From Acidobacteriota bacterium (GTDB taxonomy: Bacteria; Acidobacteriota; Aminicenantia; Aminicenantales; Saccharicenantaceae), in assembly GCA_039683095.1 (NCBI GenBank), contig JBDKSB010000013.1, positions 1 to 64,000 on the forward strand: DNA of 64,000 bases, given 5' to 3'. This document shows positions 25,127-32,989 of the stretch, piece after piece. Numbering within the stretch: the first letter of the stretch is position 1; every line of letters begins with the position of its first letter. The notes under the pieces were generated by a model. That model was given only the letters and a program-made list of their open reading frames with translations, made no database searches and was not told the origin of the DNA. A program made the position numbers and the translations under genes.

Positions 25127-26875
25127 ATGCAGAGCATCCGGCTCCCGGATTACCTGGTGATCCTGGCCTACTTCGTCGTCATCCTCGCCATGGGCTTCTA
25201 TTTCGCCCGCTACATCAAGAAGGCCAAGGACTATTTCGCGGCCGGCAATACCATGCCCTGGTGGCTGGCCGGGACGTCCTTCTTCAAGGCCTCGTTCAGC
25301 GCGCTCCTGTTCGTCATCTACAACGAGATCGCCTACAAGTACGGCATCGTCGTCATCATCATCATGTGGATCTTCCCCATCTGCGTCCTCCTCTCGGGCC
25401 ATTTCCTGGCCCGGCGCTGGCGGCGGTCCAGGGTCGTCACGCCCCTGGGCTTCATGGAGCGGCGCTACAATTCGACCACCCACCAGGTCTTCGTCTGGAC
25501 CGGCATCCCCCTGCGCATGTCCGACAACGCCCTCAAGATCCTGTCGACCTCGATCATCTTCGTCGTGGCGCTGCGGGGCCTGGGGCTCTCCCTGGCCGCC
25601 TTCATGGCCATCATCGGCGTGATCATGATCCTCTACTCGTTCATGGGCGGGCAGATGACCATCATGATCACGGATTTCGTCAACGTCATCATCCTGGCCG
25701 TTTCCTGCATCACCCTTTTCGTCCTGACCCTGCTAAAGGTCGGCAACCTGGGCGAATTCGTCCACCGGCTGCCGCCCGGGTTCTTCAACCCGGCCCCCGA
25801 GCCGTACGGCTGGTCCTACCTCGTCTTCACGGTCTTCCTCATCATGACCCTGAGCTACAGCGGCAGCTGGGCCCTCGTCCAGAAATACAACACCCTCAAG
25901 AGCGAGAAGGAGATCGGGAAGATGATCCGCTGGGTCGCCTTGCTGATGTTCGTCACGCCGCCCATCTTCTTTTTCCCCGGCATCGCGGCCAGGGTCCTCT
26001 TGCCTGAGATCCCCAACGCCAAGGAGGTCTACGCCCTCATCAGCATGAAGATCATGCCCGTGGGCCTCATGGGCTTCGTCCTGGCCTCCATCATCAGCTC
26101 GACCATGTCCACCCTGGGCTCGGAGTTCAACACCCTGTCCGGGATCCTGACCCGCGATTTCTTCAAAAAGAAGATCCGGCCGAACCTTACCGAGAAGCAG
26201 GAGATCTTCACCGGCCGGGCCTTCACGATCGTCATCGGCGCCCTGACTATCTTTCTGGCCCTGCTCTTCAACAGCCTGAAGGGCTTCAACCTCATGGACA
26301 TCATGTTCAGGATCTTCGGCGCGTTCGGCCCGGCCACCATCATCCCCCTGGCCTTCGGCCTCCTGTTCCGGAAGTTCAACTCCCGGGGCGCCCTCTGGGG
26401 CCTCGCGGCCGGCTGCCTCACCGGCTTCGTCCTCGTCCTGGCCAACTTCTTCCTGGTCCAGAAGTTCTCCGCGCAGATGTCGGACAACCGGACGCTGGAG
26501 TTCTGGCTGCGCAGCGGCTGGAACTCGGCCACCAACGTCCTGAGCATCGCCGCGACGGTCATCGGCATGTGGCTCGGGTCCGCGACCAAGCCGACGCCCG
26601 CCGAGGAAACGGAACGGGTCGGGAAGTTCTTCGCCGACCTGGAGGTCCCCTTCCTGGCCGAAGAGACGGCGGACAAGCCCCTGTCCCCCTGGAAGATCAT
26701 CGGCTTAATGGTCGGGGGCTTCGGCGTCCTCATCGCCGCGATCTCCCTCTTCATCCTGATCGGCTACAAGGACGCCGCCGCCTTCCGGGCCAACCTGATC
26801 GTAGCCGCGGTCCTGATCGTTATGGGGACGGCCATGTGGCTGGCCACGAGGCCGGCCAAGGCCCGCGATAACTGA
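25127..26875 (+). CDS. Sodium:solute symporter (SSS family)
   Basis: 582 aa with about 13-14 hydrophobic segments. SSS features include the N-terminal AGNTMPWWLAGTSFFKAS region, GGQMTIMITDFVNVIILAV (about 178-196, the conserved T-D segment) and SSTMSTLGSEFNTLSGIL (about 325-342, near the Na2-site Ser/Thr). It imports a small organic solute with sodium across the inner membrane. GGAGGAG precedes the ATG. As last gene of the kdgK operon it is the obvious importer for the sugar acid or unsaturated oligouronide; no TonB/SusCD-like uptake genes are in the window. Confidence 0.9.
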   Translation: MQSIRLPDYLVILAYFVVILAMGFYFARYIKKAKDYFAAGNTMPWWLAGTSFFKASFSALLFVIYNEIAYKYGIVVIIIMWIFPICVLLSGHFLARRWRRSRVVTPLGFMERRYNSTTHQVFVWTGIPLRMSDNALKILSTSIIFVVALRGLGLSLAAFMAIIGVIMILYSFMGGQMTIMITDFVNVIILAVSCITLFVLTLLKVGNLGEFVHRLPPGFFNPAPEPYGWSYLVFTVFLIMTLSYSGSWALVQKYNTLKSEKEIGKMIRWVALLMFVTPPIFFFPGIAARVLLPEIPNAKEVYALISMKIMPVGLMGFVLASIISSTMSTLGSEFNTLSGILTRDFFKKKIRPNLTEKQEIFTGRAFTIVIGALTIFLALLFNSLKGFNLMDIMFRIFGAFGPATIIPLAFGLLFRKFNSRGALWGLAAGCLTGFVLVLANFFLVQKFSAQMSDNRTLEFWLRSGWNSATNVLSIAATVIGMWLGSATKPTPAEETERVGKFFADLEVPFLAEETADKPLSPWKIIGLMVGGFGVLIAAISLFILIGYKDAAAFRANLIVAAVLIVMGTAMWLATRPAKARDN

Positions 26876-26983
26876 CTCTTTCGGGCCGTGGCTTCGTCCC
26901 CCGGCCGGCGCGGAGCACTCTGGGGAGCGGAGATCAGAATCACGGCCGAGCACTCGAGGCCGGGATTCTGAGAAGTATCTCAG

Positions 26984-26995
26984 GAAAGCGCTTTC
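26984..26995. promoter_or_regulatory. LacI/CcpA-like palindrome between convergent genes
   Basis: GAAAGCGCTTTC, a 12-bp perfect palindrome with the AAAGCGCTTT core seen in LacI-family and cre operators, in the 255-bp gap after the symporter. Both flanking genes end here, so a promoter role is unclear; a short hairpin is the alternative. I see nothing else definable in the gap. Confidence 0.3.
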
Positions 26996-27130
26996 TTCCG
27001 ATATTTCCCAGAAGCACGGCTCCGAGTCGCTCCGCCATGCTTCTGATGGTCGCTTCGAGGACTCCGCTCCCTGCCGTACGCCCATCGCCGCCGCGAGAGG
27101 GAATCCCGGAGATGGGAGAAGAGCCCTTTT

Positions 27131-28210
27131 TCACCCGAGGATGCCGGCGATCCTCTCCGCCTGCTCGGCCGTGAGGACGATCCGTCCGGCCCGGGCGTTC
27201 TCGGAGACCTGTTCCGGGCTGGAGCAGGCCGCGATGACGGGGCCCAGGCCGGGCATCCGGAGCATATAGGCGATCGCCACCTGGGAAACGCTCCAGCCCC
27301 ACTCGCTGGCCAGCTCCGCCAGGCCCCGGAGCTTCCTCAGCGCGGCCGGGGTCAGCTCGCCGTCGAGCCGTTTCTCGTCCACGAGCCGGTCTCCGGGCTT
27401 GGCCTTTTCCCTGTCAAGATAGCGCCCGGAGATGAGCCCGCCGCGCAGCGGGCTCCAGGGGATGAAGGCCAGGCCCCGCTTGGCGCAGAGCTCCAGCACC
27501 CCCGCTTTTCCCGGCTCTTCGCCGCAGAGGATGTCGAACCTGTTCTGAACGGACAGGAGCCGGGCCCGCCGGAAGATCCCGGCCTGGGCCGCGTAGCCCT
27601 CGATCTGTTCGACGGTGAAATTGGAGACCCCGAAGTACCGGACCAGGTCCCGGCCGACGAGGTCCTCCACGGCCGCGAGGCTCTCCTCGGCCGGGGTCGC
27701 GGCGTCGAACTGATGGAACTGGAGGAGATCGATGTGGTCGGTCCCGAGGCGGTCCAGGCAGGCGTAGACGGACTCCAGGATATTGGTCCTCGAAAGGCGG
27801 CAGAAGTTGGGGGTCCGGCCGTCCATGGCGCCGAAGACCTTGGTCGCGAGCTCGACGCTCCGCCGCAGGCCCGGATTCCCGGAGAACCAGGCCCCGATCA
27901 CCCGCTCGGAGTTACCGGAGGAATCGTTGTAGCGGTTGGCCGTGTCCCAGAAGGTCACGCCTTCTTCGAAGGCCCGGTCGAGGATCTTCAGGGCCGCGGC
28001 TTCGCCGGTCCGGGAGCCGTCGCCGGTCTCCGGATAGCCGAACTTCCACGTCCCCAGGCCGATCGACGAGACCCGGAGCCCCGAGGGCCCCAGGCGCCTG
28101 AACGGCAGGCCCGCGAAATCGTCGATGGTGAACGGCAGTCCGTAGAGATCAGGGTTCGGGGCCGATCTTTCCCGGCTGACCCGGTTCCCGGTCAGGCTGT
28201 TTCCGGACAT
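27131..28210 (-). CDS. Aldo/keto reductase
   Basis: 359 aa. AKR family features: FRRLGPSGLRVSSIGLGTW, FWDTANRYNDSSGNSERVIG (catalytic Asp and Tyr), the LATKVFG Lys, DHIDLLQFHQFD, and the C-terminal cofactor region PVIAACSSPEQVSENARA. These NADPH-dependent enzymes reduce aldehydes or sugars. It is last in the transglutaminase-C69-Eda operon, after a 93-bp gap, with GGGAGAAG before its start. In a lyase pathway without KduD or another SDR, this is one candidate for reducing the unsaturated-uronate keto acid to KDG; that role is an inference. Confidence 0.9.
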   Translation of the reverse strand: MSGNSLTGNRVSRERSAPNPDLYGLPFTIDDFAGLPFRRLGPSGLRVSSIGLGTWKFGYPETGDGSRTGEAAALKILDRAFEEGVTFWDTANRYNDSSGNSERVIGAWFSGNPGLRRSVELATKVFGAMDGRTPNFCRLSRTNILESVYACLDRLGTDHIDLLQFHQFDAATPAEESLAAVEDLVGRDLVRYFGVSNFTVEQIEGYAAQAGIFRRARLLSVQNRFDILCGEEPGKAGVLELCAKRGLAFIPWSPLRGGLISGRYLDREKAKPGDRLVDEKRLDGELTPAALRKLRGLAELASEWGWSVSQVAIAYMLRMPGLGPVIAACSSPEQVSENARAGRIVLTAEQAERIAGILG

Positions 28211-28303
28211 TCGACTTCTCCCTTCGTTCCAGCTTATCGGACCGAAGCCCCGGAGCCAGCGGCCTCCGGCGGCCGAGAGGGTCTTGACGCTTCCGGCTTG
28301 GCC

Positions 28304-28954
28304 TTACCGGGGCCCGGCCGGCCGGGCCAACGACTCGACAAGTTCCCGCGATCTCGAGGTCAGCGCGTCCCAATCCCCGCGCCGGATCAGCTCCTTGTCG
28401 AGCAGGGCCGTCCCGATGCCGACGCAGCAGGCCCCGGCCGCGAGGAAATCCGCGGCGTTGGCCATCGAGACGCCGCCCGTGGGCATGATCCGGACCTGGG
28501 GCAGGGGGCCCTTGACGTCCTTGAAGAATTTCGGCCCCAGGGACGTCGCCGGGAAGACCTTGACCACGTCCGCCCCGAGCCGCCAGGCCGACAGGATCTC
28601 CGTCGGCGAGAACGCGCCGGGCGCGACGAACCGGTCGGCGTCGCGGCAGGTCCGGACCATGCCGCCGTCCAGCACCGGAGAGACCACGAATTCCGCCCCC
28701 GCCCGGATGACCTCCGCCGCCGTCGCGGCGTCGAGGACCGTGCCGGCGCCGATGAGCGAGCCGTCCGGCTTCCCGGCGGCCAGCGCCCGGATGGCGTCCA
28801 GGGCGCCGGGCGTGGTCATGGTGATCTCGATGGCCCGGACGCCGCCCCGGCTGACGGCTTCCACGACCTTGCGGAGCTTGTCCGCTTCCGCCATCCTGAT
28901 GACGGCGATGACCTTGGTTTCCAGGATGATCCTAAGGGCTTCGTCTCGCGTCAT
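28304..28954 (-). CDS. eda: KDPG/KHG aldolase
   Basis: 216 aa, the usual family length. Class I aldolase residues are clear: Glu43 in AIEITMTTPGA, GAGTV (70-74), and Schiff-base Lys132 in ADVVKVFPA, followed by PTGGV. It splits 2-keto-3-deoxy-6-phosphogluconate to pyruvate and glyceraldehyde-3-phosphate (or hydroxy-ketoglutarate), completing the route begun by KDG kinase. GGGAGACC precedes the ATG. It starts 10 bp after the C69 dipeptidase gene, so it is co-transcribed with exported peptidase-like genes, an unusual partnership. Confidence 0.93.
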   Translation of the reverse strand: MTRDEALRIILETKVIAVIRMAEADKLRKVVEAVSRGGVRAIEITMTTPGALDAIRALAAGKPDGSLIGAGTVLDAATAAEVIRAGAEFVVSPVLDGGMVRTCRDADRFVAPGAFSPTEILSAWRLGADVVKVFPATSLGPKFFKDVKGPLPQVRIMPTGGVSMANAADFLAAGACCVGIGTALLDKELIRRGDWDALTSRSRELVESLARPAGPR

Positions 28955-28964
28955 TATGGTCTCC

Positions 28965-30707
28965 CTAGCGGCCTTTCCTTTTCAACGCTTCCGGCTTGTC
29001 GACCGAGGTCACGGCTTTGAGCCAGCCCTCGGGATATTTCAGCGATTCGGCCTTCTTCGCGGCCGGGTCGTAGACGTGCAGGTGATCGTATTTGACCAGC
29101 AGCCGGTCGCCGAGATCCCACCAGGCCTCGATGACCTGGCCGGCGTTGTCGAGGCAATAGCCGGTCAGGAAATCCTTCGCCTGCTGGGGATCCTTCCGGT
29201 ACAGCTCCTGGGCGGCCCGGTCGATCTCCGGCCTCGCCTCCAGGGCGGCCGTCTCCCACTTCCGCTGGCATTCCCTGACGTCCTCGATCGCGTAGGAATA
29301 GGCGACCTGGACATGGAAATCGACGTAGTCGAACGCCCATCTCGCGGATCTCCGGTCGAACCGCCAGTGGTCCCCGATCCCGAACGAGTCCGGCAGGTCC
29401 GTGACCCCGGCGTAGAACGGGATATAGCAGGACGTGTCGAGGGCGCCGAGGGCCACCCAGACCAGCCCGCCGATCGGATCGGGCAGCCAGCTCCGGCACT
29501 GCGTCAGGGTCGTGTACTCCGAACGGTTCACGCTGATCGTCCGGGTCGTGCCGTAGGCCTGGCCGTCCGCCTCGAACCCGTAAGGCAGGTAGTTGGGGTT
29601 CCTGAACGGTCCCCCCTGGATGCCCTTCACCGGGTCGAAGACGGAGCCCTGGGACCTGTCCCGAGTGATGTCCATGACGTCCCGCGCCGAGAGCTTCCGG
29701 TCCGGCTTGACCGAGAAGGGCAGGTCCATATTTGGCCTGGCCGGGTCGATCTTCAGGGACGGGGCCACGAGATCGAGGAAGCGCCACAGGCGGCTCGCCC
29801 CGCCCCCCGAAGAGGCGGCGCTCTCCTCGACCGGGCTGTAGGCCCTCTTCCAGCTGAAAGGGCGCCCGCTCGACGGGTCATAGCAGGCATGCTCGACGGC
29901 GTACGAAACGACGTTCGGGGAGGCCATGAAACGGTCCGGGTCCTTCAGGTCGATCTCGCCGATCCTCGACTCGTTCGCGCACAGGCTGACGTGGTCGTCC
30001 GGGACCCTCTGGGCGCACCAGACGGCGCCCGGCTGGCCGCTGCCGGGGGTCCAGAGCGGCCCGACCGGCATGATCTCGAAAACCCAGACCTCGCGGGGAT
30101 CCGCCACGGCCAGCATCTCCCCGCTGTCGTAGAAACCGTAGCCGTATTTCTCGGCCAGCGATCCCATGAGCGCGATGGCCTCCCGGGCCGTCCGGCAGCG
30201 CTCCATGGCCAGCACGGTCAGCATGATCGTCGTGAAGGCGGGAGCCGGCGTCCCGTTCAGCATCTTGGGACGGGCGCCGATCGTCGATTCGGCGATGGCC
30301 AGCTGGTGTTCGTTCAGATACCCGAAGATCCCCTGGTGATAGGCGAAGGTGTGGGGCGCCTCGGGGATCTCCAGGCCGGCGTACTGCTCCTCGGTCGGCG
30401 GCCACGGGGCGTGCTGCGAGACGCGGTAGATCCGGCGCTTCTCGCCGGGCCGGTGATCCGCCGCCGGCACATGCCGCCAGGTGAAATCGCAGCGGAGACA
30501 GTCGGCGGCATGGGTGGTCATCGTCGAACCGTCGAGCGAGGCGTCCCTGCCGACCATCACGACGGTGCAGCCGTCGGCCGGCGGCTGCGGCGCCGCCGGT
30601 CCGCCCGGCCGCGCCCCTTCCCTCGGGACGGAGAGCAAGACGGCCAGGAGCGCGGCCGTCGCCGCCAGGAGGGCCGCCATCGAGCGGGGTCTTCTCATGT
30701 TCGTCAT
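28965..30707 (-). CDS. C69-family (Ntn) dipeptidase, exported
   Basis: 580 aa. A hydrophobic signal segment (about 10-27) and Pro-rich linker precede DGCTVVMVGRDASLDGSTM; Cys47 fits the N-terminal nucleophile of C69/PepD dipeptidases, exposed by cleavage. Later family segments include GIFGYLNEHQLAIAESTIG and WVFEIMPVGPLW. It would cleave dipeptides or short peptides outside the cytoplasm. Its ATG overlaps the stop of the transglutaminase-like gene (ATGA), and eda follows 10 bp later. The partner genes suggest that the natural substrate contains a peptide part or amide-linked amino acids. Confidence 0.82.
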   Translation of the reverse strand: MTNMRRPRSMAALLAATAALLAVLLSVPREGARPGGPAAPQPPADGCTVVMVGRDASLDGSTMTTHAADCLRCDFTWRHVPAADHRPGEKRRIYRVSQHAPWPPTEEQYAGLEIPEAPHTFAYHQGIFGYLNEHQLAIAESTIGARPKMLNGTPAPAFTTIMLTVLAMERCRTAREAIALMGSLAEKYGYGFYDSGEMLAVADPREVWVFEIMPVGPLWTPGSGQPGAVWCAQRVPDDHVSLCANESRIGEIDLKDPDRFMASPNVVSYAVEHACYDPSSGRPFSWKRAYSPVEESAASSGGGASRLWRFLDLVAPSLKIDPARPNMDLPFSVKPDRKLSARDVMDITRDRSQGSVFDPVKGIQGGPFRNPNYLPYGFEADGQAYGTTRTISVNRSEYTTLTQCRSWLPDPIGGLVWVALGALDTSCYIPFYAGVTDLPDSFGIGDHWRFDRRSARWAFDYVDFHVQVAYSYAIEDVRECQRKWETAALEARPEIDRAAQELYRKDPQQAKDFLTGYCLDNAGQVIEAWWDLGDRLLVKYDHLHVYDPAAKKAESLKYPEGWLKAVTSVDKPEALKRKGR

Positions 30708-32866
30708 TCTCCGAGCGGGGTGTTGGCGTGGTTGAGCGCGATGTACGAGGGATGTCCCTTGACCCCGAGCTTGCTCGCCGCCCGGACCCGGATGACGTTC
30801 CGGCCGGGCTGCAGCAGCCAGGTATACCGCTCCCCCGCTTCCGTCCAGCCGGCGTCATCCACGTTCACCTCGAAATGACTGAAATTCGGGGTGTAGGTCT
30901 CGAAGCGGAGGAACAGCCGGTCGTTCCCCACCGCCGTGGTCGCGTCCACGTGGACGGTGTTCAGGTCCGGCCAGAGGTCCCGGGGTCGGTCGGTGAACCA
31001 GGCGTGCTGGCGGAGCGGGGGGGTCTTCTCGTCGTACCAGTTGGCGTACCCGTTCCAGGGCCAGGCCGACCGACCGCTGTTGAGCGGCCGGGGGAACGGT
31101 TTCTCATACCAGTTGTTGCGCGGCGCCATGAACAGGAACGCCGCGTTCTGGAATCCGGCCAGCGACCCCGGGGCGGTCGCGGCGACGGAGCTCCGCCGGA
31201 AGGACGGCGGCCGGCCCTCGTCGACAGGCCGGCGGCGGATCAGGTCCTTCATCCAATCGATGGGCCGGTCCGGGAAGAAATAGTCCGTGTACAGGCGGTG
31301 GATCTCGAGAAGGCTCAAGGGCTCCAGGGTCTCGCTGTCGCAGAGGAAATGATCGACCCAGCTGGCGTCCATGTAGATCCACTTGCGATGGTCGTCGTTC
31401 CACACTTCGCAGACCTCGTGGCCGACCAGGTTGACGAGCCGGGCCTGGTACCCGTAGGCCAGGCAGAAGCCGCCCAGGGCGTTGTTCAGCTGGATGCACA
31501 TGCCGCCGCCCCCGGCGTCGTTGATGTGGTCCACGATGGACTTGGCGTCCCAGCCTGGGTATTCCGGGAGCGGTTCGTTGTTCCGCCAGCGCTTGGTGAC
31601 GTAGTCGAGGAGCCTCGCCTGCGCCCCGAGCTCGGTCCGGGTCCCGGCGACGACCTCGTCGAGCCCCTCGAGCTTCCGCAGCTCCGCGAATTCCGGGCGG
31701 TCCCATTTCTCCCATTCCCAATCGATCGAGGAGTATCGGATGGGCGGGTTGTCCGCGTCCAGCACCCGGATGTTGCCGTGCCGGGGCGAGGATTGGTTCA
31801 TCTCGGCCGTGACCTCAGCCGACCTGATGACCGGGCTCCGGAGGGGATCCGACGTGGACAGGACCGCGCGGAACTGGAGATAACGGCGGTTGAGGCCGGC
31901 GCGGTCGAGCTCGAGGACCGCCGACGGCCCCTTGCCGAAAAGCTCGTAGGCGCTCCATTCTTTCGAGAGCGGGCTGGCGTCCCTGCCCTTCCGGCAATAA
32001 TACTCGACGTCCGTGCCCGCCGGGACCTCGGCCGAAACGGCGAGCTTCATCTTCAGCACGGCCCGGATGGGCACGATCGTGTCCCCGGCATCGCCCTTCC
32101 AGAGATCGATGACCGGGCTGGCCAGCCATCCGGTCCGGACATAGCGGTCCAGGCTCAGCCGGACGCTGTATTCGGCCCGGGTCCGCTTCTGCGGGCCGAA
32201 CGGGCTGACCTGCCACGTCCGGCCGCCGTCCACGGACTTCATGGAGGCGTTCCCAACCCCGGCCGGGTCCCCTCCCCCGCTCTCGAACTCGTCCGCGCGC
32301 GACAGGCAGAGGGTCCAGCCTTCGTCTTCTTTCCCGGCTTCGGGACAGGACAGCTCGACCGTGTTGGCCCCTTTCTTGAGCCATTCCGGAGGGAAGGCCA
32401 CCCACCTGTACCCGGTATAATTGCCCGGGACATCCCAGTTCTCGAGCTCCGCGCCGTGGCCGTTCACGGCGAGCTTGAGCGGATGCTTGCCGATCCCGTA
32501 GCCGGGGCTCATCTTCCCCAGGAATCCTTTCTCGCCGTACGGCGTGACGAAGACCACGAGATAGGCGGCGCGGGCCCTCGGATCGTCCAGGACGAAAATC
32601 TTCCGGGCCCGGTTCTTCCCCCAGATGACGTCCGTGAAGATCCCTTTTTCGCTGTATCCGGAACCGGCGGAGTCAGTCTCGACGAGATCCATGTTGAAGA
32701 GGCTCACCCCGCCGCTGCCGTCCTTCATGAGCCGGTGCATGAAACCCTGGTCATAGATGGTCCCGGCGTCGTGTTTCCAGGCCGACGCGACCTTCTCAGC
32801 CGAGGCAGGAAGCGACAGGACCAACACCGCGAAGCCGAGCGTCAGGAGCCGAACGTTTTTTCGCAT
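30704..32866 (-). CDS. Exported transglutaminase-like cysteine protein
   Basis: 720 aa with a signal peptide (cleavage after LPASA). Beta-rich regions fill most of the first 400 residues. A transglutaminase-like core follows: Cys in GGGMCIQLNNALGGF (about 454), His in LVGHEVCEVW (about 481) and Asp in WIYMDASWVDH (about 499), giving the C-H-D triad. Members act as peptidases, amidases or peptide N-glycanases. GGAG lies 7 nt before the ATG. It is first of the tgase-C69-eda-AKR operon behind a weak operator. Triad order and spacing fit the family; the substrate is unknown. Confidence 0.72.
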   Translation of the reverse strand: MRKNVRLLTLGFAVLVLSLPASAEKVASAWKHDAGTIYDQGFMHRLMKDGSGGVSLFNMDLVETDSAGSGYSEKGIFTDVIWGKNRARKIFVLDDPRARAAYLVVFVTPYGEKGFLGKMSPGYGIGKHPLKLAVNGHGAELENWDVPGNYTGYRWVAFPPEWLKKGANTVELSCPEAGKEDEGWTLCLSRADEFESGGGDPAGVGNASMKSVDGGRTWQVSPFGPQKRTRAEYSVRLSLDRYVRTGWLASPVIDLWKGDAGDTIVPIRAVLKMKLAVSAEVPAGTDVEYYCRKGRDASPLSKEWSAYELFGKGPSAVLELDRAGLNRRYLQFRAVLSTSDPLRSPVIRSAEVTAEMNQSSPRHGNIRVLDADNPPIRYSSIDWEWEKWDRPEFAELRKLEGLDEVVAGTRTELGAQARLLDYVTKRWRNNEPLPEYPGWDAKSIVDHINDAGGGGMCIQLNNALGGFCLAYGYQARLVNLVGHEVCEVWNDDHRKWIYMDASWVDHFLCDSETLEPLSLLEIHRLYTDYFFPDRPIDWMKDLIRRRPVDEGRPPSFRRSSVAATAPGSLAGFQNAAFLFMAPRNNWYEKPFPRPLNSGRSAWPWNGYANWYDEKTPPLRQHAWFTDRPRDLWPDLNTVHVDATTAVGNDRLFLRFETYTPNFSHFEVNVDDAGWTEAGERYTWLLQPGRNVIRVRAASKLGVKGHPSYIALNHANTPLGE

Positions 32867-32888
32867 GCTTTGACTCCGAATAATCGCC

Positions 32889-32901
32889 GATATCCGATAT
32901 C
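32889..32901. promoter_or_regulatory. Possible weak operator site 5 before the transglutaminase operon
   Basis: GATATCCGATATC, followed by AAC, aligns with the TATATC-R-TATATC core of the other sites (12 of 19 positions) and lies 22 nt before the ATG at 32866. Unlike sites 1-4, no -35 at the standard distance is visible, so it may be chance. Confidence 0.35.
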
Positions 32902-32989
32902 AACTTCGTTCCCGCGCTCCTATCCGTCGCTATGAAGGAGAACCGGGAGAATTTAGGATATTCGGCGGCCGGCCAGATGTCAAGATGCC

